From NCBI RefSeq assembly GCF_016469035.1, contig NZ_JAEHJZ010000026.1:54079-118078 (forward strand): a DNA stretch of 64,000 nt. Direction: 5' to 3'. Shown here piece by piece: positions 53,698-61,821 of the stretch. This DNA is from Gelidibacter salicanalis (lineage in GTDB: Bacteria; Bacteroidota; Bacteroidia; Flavobacteriales; Flavobacteriaceae). A program made the translations under genes and the position numbers. The notes below the pieces were generated by a model. The model saw only the letters and a program-made list of their open reading frames with translations. It was not told the origin of the DNA and ran no database searches. The stretch's first letter is position 1. Every line of letters starts with the position of its first letter.

Positions 53698-54318
53698 ATG
53701 AAATATTCCATTTACTTATTTATAATTTTAACCTCGTCAATGAACGCACAGCACATTATACCCAATTCTATATCAAAAGAAATACATAAAGCGCTAGAAT
53801 ACTATCCTGAACTTGAAGACACACACATTGAGTTTAGATTCAAACCCAACATTAAAAAATCAACCATGCAGGCCAGACCTACATTTGGAAGCTTTTTTAG
53901 AAGTCGGGAAAACAGAAGTTATGTAATACTTATCAGTGAAACCTTCAAAATTGCCGATAAACAATTCCTAACCACCCATATCCCCTCAGATATATTAATA
54001 GGATGGATTGGTCATGAACTGGGGCACATAATGGATTATACACACCGAAACAAACTGAACCTTATGTGGTTTGGAATTAAATACGTGCTGTCTGACACTC
54101 ACATTGTAGAGGCTGAACGTGCAGCAGACACCTATGCCGTACAACATAACATGGAAGAATATATCCTGAAAACGAAGGATTTTATTTTAAACAATGCTGA
54201 TATACATGACGCCTATAAATTGCGTATCAAAAAATACTATTTATCTCCTGAAGAAATCATGGATGTCATCGAAAAAAGAAACACAGAAGCTACGGCAACC
54301 GAATCTATTGCTCAGTAA
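53698..54318 (+). CDS. Secreted HExxH metalloprotease-like protein
   Basis: The 206-residue protein has a signal peptide (MKYSIYLFIILTSSMNAQ) and a zinc-peptidase core: GHELGHIMDY (His106, Glu107, His110) and a third-ligand candidate in VEAERAADTYAV, about 37 residues later. The layout is like a minimal M48/gluzincin. No other peptidase domain is present. Its end overlaps the convergent GH3 gene by 14 bp. The substrate is unknown. Confidence 0.75.
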   Translation: MKYSIYLFIILTSSMNAQHIIPNSISKEIHKALEYYPELEDTHIEFRFKPNIKKSTMQARPTFGSFFRSRENRSYVILISETFKIADKQFLTTHIPSDILIGWIGHELGHIMDYTHRNKLNLMWFGIKYVLSDTHIVEAERAADTYAVQHNMEEYILKTKDFILNNADIHDAYKLRIKKYYLSPEEIMDVIEKRNTEATATESIAQ

Positions 54319-55828
54319 CGAATTGTTCCCACTCTTTAAATTTGTCTTCTTTCATAACGCGTTCCATCTTTACCTGACCGCCTTTTTTCTTATTGGCACC
54401 GCTCCATTCATAAAAAACAGCAGGCTGGATGGATTTCACCTTCACACCTTTTAAGGCTTTGCTTCGGGCTACTTTATAGTTTTTGTTAGCATCTTTTAAA
54501 AAATCATCCAAGCTGTTGGCAATAGCTTCTTCATTCAGATTATCTTCTGTACCAATATACCAACAGTGATAAAATTCGCCATCTTCACAACGTTTCGCAC
54601 AAATAGTGTATTCTGGAATTTTTGTTGAAAATTCGCTTTCAAGATGCTTCATCGCATCATCCATTTTATTAACGGACAATTGAGAACCTACGGTGTTCAG
54701 AAAAAATTTGGTGCGTCCCGTAATTTTAATTTCAGCACGCTCAACATCTGTAAAAGCAATGGTATCTCCAATCTCATAACGCCATGAGCCACTAACTGTA
54801 CTCATAATCAGCACATAATCCTGATTTGTAGTTACTTCTTCCAAGGTTACCGAAGGCGCGTCTTTAACCAATGAACCATCCTCATTGATGTACTTGGGTT
54901 TAAATGGCACAAATTCAAAATAAACACCTTCATCTGTTACCAATTTCATGGCATCCGTTTCTGGACGTGATTGAAATGCAACAAAACCTTCTGAGGCCAA
55001 ATACGTATCAATAACCGTTATGGGACGTCCCAATAAGGCATTAAAACTCTTTTCATAAGGCCCAAAAGCCACACCACCAGAAGTGTACACTTGAAGATTA
55101 GGCCAGATGTCATGAATATTATTCAAATTATGATGGCTGATAACTTTTTGAAGCATGAGCTCAATCCACGAAGGAATACCACTTAAAGCGCCAATATCCC
55201 AATTTTCGGCATTCTCGGCAATGCGTTGTACACGAGCATCCCAATCGTCAATCTTAGAAATTTCCTCTCCAGGTTTATAATACGATCGGAACCAAAATGG
55301 AATGTTACTAGCACTAATGCCACTAATTTCACCTTCCAAATGGTCATTATTTTCCTTTAACTCAGTAGAACTCCCCAACATCATGATCTCCTTCTCAAAA
55401 AAATCAGCCGGGAAATCAAAATTACTCAAAGCAAAAACCTGCTGAATACCTGTTTGTTTGATCGCATCAATCATATCATCGGTAACCGGAATCCGTTTAC
55501 TCGACTTCCCTGTGGTTCCTGAACTCAAGGCAAAATATTTTGGACGCCCAGGCCAGGTGACATTCTCTTCACCATCTTGTAATCTATACCACCATTCTTC
55601 CTGAATTTTATTATAGTCGAAATAAGGCACTGTATTCGCAAAAACCTTAGTTGGATCTTCTGAGTCCAAAATAGCTTGAAAATCATAATGTTTTCCAAAT
55701 GCTGTGTCCTTAGCTTTTGATAAGAGCTTTTTTAAAACCTCCTGCTGCTCTTTTACAGGATTATTTTCTGAAGAAAAGGTTTCTTTGACATCAATGAAAC
55801 CTTTAATGATATTACCAAGTATTGCCAT
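54305..55828 (-). CDS. GH3-family acyl-acid-amido synthetase
   Basis: The 507-residue ANL-type enzyme has the AMP-binding core FALSSGTTGKSSKRIPVTDDM, YLASEGFVAF, the adenylate motif WRYEIGDTIAF and a C-terminal TGRTKFFLN...GGQVKMERV. GH3 enzymes adenylate a carboxylic acid and conjugate it to an amino acid. Bacterial members are common in Flavobacteriaceae and their substrates are not known. It is 27 bp behind a Cys-rich copper-binding gene, in a likely operon. Confidence 0.88.
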   Translation of the reverse strand: MAILGNIIKGFIDVKETFSSENNPVKEQQEVLKKLLSKAKDTAFGKHYDFQAILDSEDPTKVFANTVPYFDYNKIQEEWWYRLQDGEENVTWPGRPKYFALSSGTTGKSSKRIPVTDDMIDAIKQTGIQQVFALSNFDFPADFFEKEIMMLGSSTELKENNDHLEGEISGISASNIPFWFRSYYKPGEEISKIDDWDARVQRIAENAENWDIGALSGIPSWIELMLQKVISHHNLNNIHDIWPNLQVYTSGGVAFGPYEKSFNALLGRPITVIDTYLASEGFVAFQSRPETDAMKLVTDEGVYFEFVPFKPKYINEDGSLVKDAPSVTLEEVTTNQDYVLIMSTVSGSWRYEIGDTIAFTDVERAEIKITGRTKFFLNTVGSQLSVNKMDDAMKHLESEFSTKIPEYTICAKRCEDGEFYHCWYIGTEDNLNEEAIANSLDDFLKDANKNYKVARSKALKGVKVKSIQPAVFYEWSGANKKKGGQVKMERVMKEDKFKEWEQFVTEQ

Positions 55829-55855
55829 AGGGTAAAGATAAAAATAAAGATGAAT

Positions 55856-56173
55856 TTAGGCCGCCATTTTTCTACATTCCTCTGCACACTGTCTACAAGA
55901 CTCTGCACAAATTTGACAGTGCTCATGATCGTGTTGACTGCACTGCTCAGCACACCAATCGCAAATTTCTGCACATAATTTACAATAGTCAGCAGCGTAT
56001 TTACTATCTGCAGACATCATTTTAATACTCACCAAGCAGGCATCTATACATTCCACACAACACTTGGGACAGTCGTTCATACTCTCTTTGCCAACCATTT
56101 CGATGAGGCAATTTTGACAATCTACCAAACACTTTTGGCAGGCTTCAATACATTTTTGATATGCTGTTTTCAT
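55856..56173 (-). CDS. Four-helix-bundle copper-binding protein (Csp-like)
   Basis: The 105-residue protein is packed with cysteines in CxxxC spacing (ECQKC, DCQNC, DCPKCCVEC, CAEICDWCAEQC, CQICAESC, CAEEC), about one Cys every five residues, and has HDHEH. This is the Csp family that fills a four-helix core with Cu(I). It has no signal peptide, so it is probably the cytosolic Csp3 type, a copper store or scavenger. Confidence 0.9.
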   Translation of the reverse strand: MKTAYQKCIEACQKCLVDCQNCLIEMVGKESMNDCPKCCVECIDACLVSIKMMSADSKYAADYCKLCAEICDWCAEQCSQHDHEHCQICAESCRQCAEECRKMAA

Positions 56174-56312
56174 AATAAAAAGTTTATTGCAATGTCTCTC
56201 ATTTCATACAACAAACGTGTTTCAATTACTAAAAGCTTTAACGCTAATCCTTTTTTAGCATCTATAGGTTCTTTTGAGAGAATTATGAGTAATTTGTGGC
56301 CAAATTAAATTT

Positions 56313-57386
56313 ATGCTTTTAAAAAAGATTTTGATCGGCTTTGGCCTTATGGCCATCCTATTCACATTAATTCCACTGATACCCGCAGATTACTGGTGGA
56401 TTAGGATGTTCGATTTTCCACACATTCAGTTAACTACCCTTACATTTATCGCTATTTTAATTTATTATATAAAATTCGATATCAAAAACCTCAAAGACTA
56501 TGTATTCATCAGCTTGCTTATAGGGTGTTTTATATTTCAGTTTTCAAAAATTGCTCCCTATACCCCATTTTATGAGAAAGAAGTTTTAGATGCCTCCGCA
56601 ACACAAACACAATCAACAATTAAGCTACTCACCGCAAATGTGTTACAGAAAAACGAACAAAGTGAGGGACTAAAAGCGATAATTAAGGAAATGGACGCAG
56701 ACATTCTTGTGTTTACAGAAGCCAATAACCGTTGGAAGGACGCTATTATAAAAACACTATCCGCTGAATATAAATACAAAGTTGAATTACCATTAGATAA
56801 TACCTACGGAATTTTAATGTATTCCAAACTAGAACTTGTTAATCCGGAAGTAAAATTCATGGTTACTGATTCCATCCCGTCCATTCATAGCAAAGTACGC
56901 TTACCTCATGGCGATCTTGCACAACTTTACGCCATACACCCTACCCCGCCTATGCCACAAGAAAACCCATTGTCTACTGATCGAGACGCAGAACTGATGA
57001 TGACCTCTGAATTAGCGCGCAACTCTAGGATTCCCGTGATAGTTATTGGCGATTTTAATGATGTTGCCTGGTCGCCAACATCGCTTTTGTTTCAGGCCAC
57101 TAGCGAGTTGCTGGACGTGAGAGTAGGTCGTGGTTTTTACAGTACGTTCGATGCCAATAAACACCTCTTCCGTTGGCCATTGGACCACATTTATGTATCT
57201 CCAGAATTTAGACTGTTGGATCTAAAAGTTGGCAACTCCATTGATTCTGATCATTTTCCGCTTTATGTGGAGCTCACCTACGAACCGGAGGGGGCGGCAG
57301 ACCAACTGCCAACTCCTGCTACTGAAGAACAACTTGAAAGGGCCCAAAAACAATTGAAGAAACTGAAGGAGAAAAAGACGCCGTAA
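56313..57386 (+). CDS. Membrane-anchored endonuclease/exonuclease/phosphatase-fold protein
   Basis: The 357-residue protein has three N-terminal membrane helices (about 5-90) and a periplasm-facing EEP domain with LTANVLQKNEQS, DADILVFTEANN, VIVIGDFNDVAWSP, PLDHIYVS and the closing DSDHFPLYVEL (catalytic Asp-His). The C-terminal tail is charged and helical. The fold cleaves phosphodiesters, and whether it acts on DNA or lipids is unknown. Confidence 0.85.
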   Translation: MLLKKILIGFGLMAILFTLIPLIPADYWWIRMFDFPHIQLTTLTFIAILIYYIKFDIKNLKDYVFISLLIGCFIFQFSKIAPYTPFYEKEVLDASATQTQSTIKLLTANVLQKNEQSEGLKAIIKEMDADILVFTEANNRWKDAIIKTLSAEYKYKVELPLDNTYGILMYSKLELVNPEVKFMVTDSIPSIHSKVRLPHGDLAQLYAIHPTPPMPQENPLSTDRDAELMMTSELARNSRIPVIVIGDFNDVAWSPTSLLFQATSELLDVRVGRGFYSTFDANKHLFRWPLDHIYVSPEFRLLDLKVGNSIDSDHFPLYVELTYEPEGAADQLPTPATEEQLERAQKQLKKLKEKKTP

Positions 57387-57512
57387 AATTTTGTCTTGCA
57401 CAAATTCTTGATTATATGTATTTACAACCTAACAGCTGTTCAACTCAGCTCAAATGAGTATAATAGTTCTAAAATAGGGTCATTTTAGTATCTTAGAACC
57501 AAATTCCGGCCT

Positions 57513-58181
57513 ATGCTCAGCAAAACCGATAAACTATTTGTCTTAATTTATGCCTTGCTAATTATCGCTGAGCTTATTTGCGGCAGTGTGGACAACCGAG
57601 GGGTCTGTCATTATTTCACCAAACCTTCGTTGCTCATAAGCCTCCTCTTTTATTTTTATGTTCAAAGTAAAGAACTGGATCCAAAAACCAGAACCCTCAC
57701 TTTCTTGGCACTTATATGTTCTCTAATGGGCGATGTTCTTTTACTTTTTGATTCCCGTTCTGCTAATTATTTTATCTTAGGATTGGTGTCATTTTTATTG
57801 GCACATCTTTTTTATAGCGTTGTTTTTCTCAAAAAAAGAAACTCTAAAATAAACCCTCTAGTTTTAATTACAATTTTATCCCTATACGCTTTAGGATTTT
57901 TCTATCTGCTCAGAGACGGTTTAAACGACTTGATGATGCCCGTAATTATTTACATGCTGGTCATTCTATTGATGGTCATAACGGCATATATAAGACACAA
58001 AAAAGTAGCTGAAAAAAGTTTTATTCTGGTATTTTTTGGAGCGCTTTTATTTGTGATTTCAGACAGCATATTGGCCGTGAATAAATTTTATATGCCCATA
58101 CAGTTTTCTGGCGTCTATATCATGCTAACCTATGCGCTGGCACAATATTTTATCGTCTTAGGTGTTTTAAAACAGCGATAG
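57513..58181 (+). CDS. YhhN/TMEM86-family lysoplasmalogenase-like protein
   Basis: The 222-residue integral membrane protein has about eight helices and the family marks YFTKPSLLISLLF, LICSLMGDVLLLF (Asp in the membrane), FLLAHLFYSVVFL and LFVISDSILAVNKF. Animal TMEM86B hydrolyses lysoplasmalogen vinyl ethers. The bacterial activity is less clear. It is followed by a second ECF sigma gene. Confidence 0.85.
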   Translation: MLSKTDKLFVLIYALLIIAELICGSVDNRGVCHYFTKPSLLISLLFYFYVQSKELDPKTRTLTFLALICSLMGDVLLLFDSRSANYFILGLVSFLLAHLFYSVVFLKKRNSKINPLVLITILSLYALGFFYLLRDGLNDLMMPVIIYMLVILLMVITAYIRHKKVAEKSFILVFFGALLFVISDSILAVNKFYMPIQFSGVYIMLTYALAQYFIVLGVLKQR

Positions 58182-58348
58182 TTTTTATCAATACCTATAA
58201 AATAAATAATTTATAGTCAGATAATTATACATAATTTAACGAAGTGTTAGTTTAAACTTAAATCACTTTAATATTTTCAGAAAAAAAAGCAAAATTCCTG
58301 TAACAAATTCCGTTCTCTCTATACTAACCCTGTAACTAACTACCCGAT

Positions 58349-58843
58349 TTGGACAAAGAATTAGAACATAATTTTGTGGCGTTGCTAGAAGAGCATCAAA
58401 ACATTGTGCACAAAGTTTGTAGACTTTATACAAACCATAGAGAAGCGCACAATGATTTGTTTCAGGAGATCACCATTCAGCTATGGAAAGCTTATCCTAA
58501 GTTTCGAGGCGATGCAAAATTCAGTACTTGGATGTATCGTGTTGGCCTCAATACAGCCATCACCTTATATCGAAAATCTAAGCGCACAATCAATACGTAT
58601 GAGTTAGATACCTATCAATTCAAACTTACCGCTGAAGCCTATGACGACACTGAGGAACAACAACTAAAATTGCTCTATGACGCCGTGCGGCAACTTAATG
58701 ATATTGAAAAAGCACTTGTGTTTCTGTATTTAGAGGACAAAGATTATCGGGAAATAAGCGAAACCTTAGGGATCAGTGAGGTTAATGCCAGAGTGAAGAT
58801 GAACAGGATCAAAAACAAATTAAGAACCATACTTAATCCGTAA
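58349..58843 (+). CDS. ECF RNA polymerase sigma factor (second)
   Basis: The 164-residue sigma-70 family factor has region 2 (about 10-75: NDLFQEITIQLWKAYPKFRGDAKFSTWMYRVGLNTAI) and region 4 (about 105-160: LEDKDYREISETLGISEVNARVKMNRIKNKL). The start is TTG. The frame has a stop four codons upstream and no ATG near, and MDKELEH fits the family. It is followed 4 bp later by a small multi-span membrane protein that may be its anti-sigma partner. Confidence 0.9.
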   Translation: MDKELEHNFVALLEEHQNIVHKVCRLYTNHREAHNDLFQEITIQLWKAYPKFRGDAKFSTWMYRVGLNTAITLYRKSKRTINTYELDTYQFKLTAEAYDDTEEQQLKLLYDAVRQLNDIEKALVFLYLEDKDYREISETLGISEVNARVKMNRIKNKLRTILNP

Positions 58844-58847
58844 TCTT

Positions 58848-59495
58848 ATGGATGAATTAGAACTATTAAAAAAACATTGGAAGAAAGAGGAAGCACAGTA
58901 CCCTCACGTCTCTGCCAATGCTATCTATAAAATGATCTTAAAAAGATCATCATCTATCGTTAAATGGGTGTTTATCATAAGCTTAATGGAATTTGGCCTA
59001 TGGACAGCACTCACGCTGTTTTTTAAGGGCTCCAAAAACACAGCTCATTTTGACAAATTAGATTCTGATTATCTGCTTATTCCGTTAAGCGTTATCGGAT
59101 ATGTGATTTTAGCGTATTTCTTCTATTTGTTTTACAGAAACTACAGACGCATATCCGTAACGGACAATGCCAAAGTACTCATGGAGAATATCCTAAAAAC
59201 ACGAAAGACAGTTAAAAACTACGTCCTTTTCAACTTACTCTTTATGGTCGTTTCTTTTGCAGTCGTATTGTACATTGAATTTGATCAAGACCAAGCCCTG
59301 ATCAATAGAGTACAAGCAGCCTCTGCCAATGGGGAAGTCTTTATGTTTTACGCGAAAATCATATTAATGGTCGCCGGGGTTATTGCCGTTTTTGCAGGGG
59401 TATTACTATTTTTCTATTGGTTGATCTACGGCTTATTGTTGAGAAAGCTAAACAGAAATTATAAAGAATTGAAAAAACTAGAAATGTTATCGTAA
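58848..59495 (+). CDS. Membrane protein, candidate anti-sigma partner
   Basis: The 215-residue protein has a cytosolic N-terminal helix region (MDELELLKKHWKKEEAQYPHVSANAIYKMI) and four membrane helices (about 38-60, 75-97, 123-142 and 168-193). The N-terminus resembles the short helical heads of sigma-binding proteins in Bacteroidota, and the 4-bp spacing to the ECF gene supports coupling. No zinc-finger anti-sigma motif is present, so the role is inference. Confidence 0.6.
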   Translation: MDELELLKKHWKKEEAQYPHVSANAIYKMILKRSSSIVKWVFIISLMEFGLWTALTLFFKGSKNTAHFDKLDSDYLLIPLSVIGYVILAYFFYLFYRNYRRISVTDNAKVLMENILKTRKTVKNYVLFNLLFMVVSFAVVLYIEFDQDQALINRVQAASANGEVFMFYAKIILMVAGVIAVFAGVLLFFYWLIYGLLLRKLNRNYKELKKLEMLS

Positions 59496-59506
59496 AGCCT
59501 AGTCTT

Positions 59507-60319
59507 CTATTCTTCAATCCTCCATTTACGAAGCCTATTCAATTCTTGCTGCGCCATGATCTCCTCTTGCGGAATCACCTTTAAGAATGAGGGGTGTTGC
59601 TCAATGGCATATTCAATTTTCTCGACAATCTGATCGATAGTTTCATTCTCGTAGTCAATTTCTAGCGGCGCTTTAATTTCCATAGATTGAAGGATATTCT
59701 TTTTCTTGATCCGAATTCCCTTTTTATCGAATGATCGTCTAAACCCATCAATCACAATAGGAACCACAATAGGCTTATACCGCTTAATAATGTGCGCTGT
59801 CCCCTTCCTTATAGGTTTAAAAGGTGTTGTGGTGCCTTGCGGGAAGGTAATTACCCAACCGTCATCCAACGCCTTAGAGATGGCCGTGATATCGCTCATT
59901 TTAACCTGCCTATTGACCTCCTGCCCTTGCGCTCTCCACGTGCGTTCAATACTGATAGACCCCACATAGGCCAATATTTTAGGCAACAAGCCAGATTTCA
60001 TGGTTTCCTTAGCGGCAACATAGTAAACGTTCAATTTCGGATTCCACAAATACCCTATATTCTTGATATTATCGTCCCGATCACTCAAACTTGCATTAAA
60101 GACATGGAACATTGCCACCACGTCAGCAAAATAAGTCTGATGATTGGAAATAAAGAGCACATTGGTATCCGGTAGATTTTTGATGACCTCAGAACCGTCA
60201 ATTTGCAGCTCATTAAAACCTCTAAAACGCCTATGTGTCAAGGCTCCCAAGATGCGGATAAGCCATTTCTTAACTAAAAGTATATGTCCAAAAGGGTTTC
60301 TCTTAAATAATCCCATCAT
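59507..60319 (-). CDS. 1-acyl-sn-glycerol-3-phosphate acyltransferase-like (PlsC)
   Basis: The 270-residue LPLAT-family acyltransferase has block I as SNHQTYFADV, where His and Asp are five residues apart rather than the usual four, then SIERTWRAQG (block II) and TFPQGTTTPFKP (block III). It should acylate lysophosphatidate or an amine-linked lipid at the inner membrane. The altered spacing may mark a Bacteroidota subfamily and slightly lowers certainty about substrate. Confidence 0.8.
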   Translation of the reverse strand: MMGLFKRNPFGHILLVKKWLIRILGALTHRRFRGFNELQIDGSEVIKNLPDTNVLFISNHQTYFADVVAMFHVFNASLSDRDDNIKNIGYLWNPKLNVYYVAAKETMKSGLLPKILAYVGSISIERTWRAQGQEVNRQVKMSDITAISKALDDGWVITFPQGTTTPFKPIRKGTAHIIKRYKPIVVPIVIDGFRRSFDKKGIRIKKKNILQSMEIKAPLEIDYENETIDQIVEKIEYAIEQHPSFLKVIPQEEIMAQQELNRLRKWRIEE

Positions 60320-60404
60320 TTATATTTAAAATTAACGATATCCTACGGATGCAATATAATCGCTTCACTATAGGTCAAGAAACAAATTTAATAAAAACCT
60401 CTGC

Positions 60405-61046
60405 TCACAGCACTGTTTTTATCAAGTCTTTTATTTCACTAAGCATCATGGCTGTTGCGCCCCATACCGTATGCCCGTTCAATTTAAAAACCGGAACCTC
60501 AACTTGCTGATTTAAGGAGGTCATAATCATTTGCGTAGTAACGTACTCATCATTAACAAAGTCATTGAAATTCACCTCAATCAAGTCTTCTACCTCATCA
60601 TCTTGTTTAAGAAATTTAGGCGTCTCATTTGTAATGCCCAAAAAGGGATATACAGTAAAATTACTGGGTGGAATGTATAATTTGGTCATTTGTTTTAATA
60701 CTGTAATAGTACCTAGCGGCACGCCTACTTCTTCAAAAGTTTCTCGTAAAGCCGCATATTCCAGTGAAGGATCGTCAGCTTCCAGCTTCCCGCCAGGGAA
60801 TCCTACTTGGGCAGAATGCACCCCTCTATAGGTCTTTCTCAAGATCAAAATCAACTTTGTGTCCTGCTCCATATCAGGGTAAAATAAGGCCATAACTCCC
60901 GCTTGTTTTGAATATTTAATGGCTTTTTCTTGCTGTCTAATCAATTCATTACGGTAAGGGGGCGACATTTTAAACTGCGAATCTGGCCCGGGAAGGGGAA
61001 TATGTTCTATTTTTGAGATAGATTTTAAAAATGTTTCAAAATTCAT
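60405..61046 (-). CDS. NUDIX CoA pyrophosphatase
   Basis: The 213-residue hydrolase has the NUDIX box GGKLEADDPSLEYAALRETFEEVGV and the CoA-specific LILRKTYRGVHSAQVGFPG just before it, typical of NudL/CoAse. It splits CoA or its derivatives into 3',5'-ADP and phosphopantetheine. Its start lies 6 bp from the start of the divergent cyclophilin gene, so promoters must lie inside the neighbouring coding sequences. Confidence 0.9.
   Translation of the reverse strand: MNFETFLKSISKIEHIPLPGPDSQFKMSPPYRNELIRQQEKAIKYSKQAGVMALFYPDMEQDTKLILILRKTYRGVHSAQVGFPGGKLEADDPSLEYAALRETFEEVGVPLGTITVLKQMTKLYIPPSNFTVYPFLGITNETPKFLKQDDEVEDLIEVNFNDFVNDEYVTTQMIMTSLNQQVEVPVFKLNGHTVWGATAMMLSEIKDLIKTVL
61008..61015 (+). 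promoter_or_regulatory. -7 element for the cyclophilin gene inside the NUDIX gene
   Basis: TATTTTTG matches TAnnTTTG, 37 nt before the cyclophilin ATG, and lies within the N-terminal codons of the opposite-strand NUDIX gene. No clear -33 element is present. Confidence 0.4.
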
Positions 61047-61052
61047 TTAATT

Positions 61053-61760
61053 ATGAGAATTTTAATGTGTATTGGCGTTTTTTTTATTTTTCTTAATTGT
61101 GAAGATAAACAATCTCGCCAAAAAGAAAACAATTTGGTTCCTGATTCCTTGACCACTGCAACTACGAAGGAAGAAAGAAAAGAACAAAAAAAACCCCAAC
61201 GTAAATATCCGAAACTCACTGATAAAAACGCAATGGATTTTTTTCTGAAATACGAGAAAGAGCACAAGGAAAACAAGATACGCATGACCACTGATTTTGG
61301 CACTATAGATATTCTATTATATGACGAGACCAAGTTCCACCGTGCCAATTTCATCTTCTTAACCAAACAAGGCTATTTTGACAACACCCAATTCTATCGC
61401 ATTGTCAATAATTTTGTTATTCAGGGCGGCAACAGTGATGACGTTAGCATCGCTGAGCGACGTCAAAAAATTGGACAATATCTTCTCCCAACAGACACCA
61501 ACCGCGGTTTTGTTCACGACAGAGGCGTGATCAGCATGCCCAGCAGTGAGATTGAAAACCCCTATAAACTTGCCTCTCCGTACCAGTTTTTTATCGTGCA
61601 GAAACAAGATGGCGCCCATCATCTGGATGGAGATTACACTGTTTTCGGCAGAGTGACAGACGGCATGGACGTGGTAGATAAAATTGCCTCCCAAGAAACG
61701 GATGGCTCTGAATGGCCTTTAAATAACATCTACATCCGAAAAGTGGAAATTATAGATTAA
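61053..61760 (+). CDS. Cyclophilin-type peptidyl-prolyl isomerase, lipoprotein
   Basis: The 235-residue protein has a lipoprotein signal (MRILMCIGVFFIFLNC, Cys16), a charged linker and a cyclophilin domain (about 75-232: IRMTTDFGTIDILLYDE, FYRIVNNFVIQGGNS, YQFFIVQKQDGAHHLDGDYTVFGRVTDGMDVVDKI). It catalyses prolyl cis/trans isomerisation in the envelope. The active-site Arg is present in FYRIV, and the Trp is replaced as in other bacterial members. Confidence 0.9.
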   Translation: MRILMCIGVFFIFLNCEDKQSRQKENNLVPDSLTTATTKEERKEQKKPQRKYPKLTDKNAMDFFLKYEKEHKENKIRMTTDFGTIDILLYDETKFHRANFIFLTKQGYFDNTQFYRIVNNFVIQGGNSDDVSIAERRQKIGQYLLPTDTNRGFVHDRGVISMPSSEIENPYKLASPYQFFIVQKQDGAHHLDGDYTVFGRVTDGMDVVDKIASQETDGSEWPLNNIYIRKVEIID

Positions 61761-61821
61761 TTAAGAAATTTCAGTCTTTAATTCAATATCTTGAAAACTT
61801 TAAAAATCAACACTAAAACTA

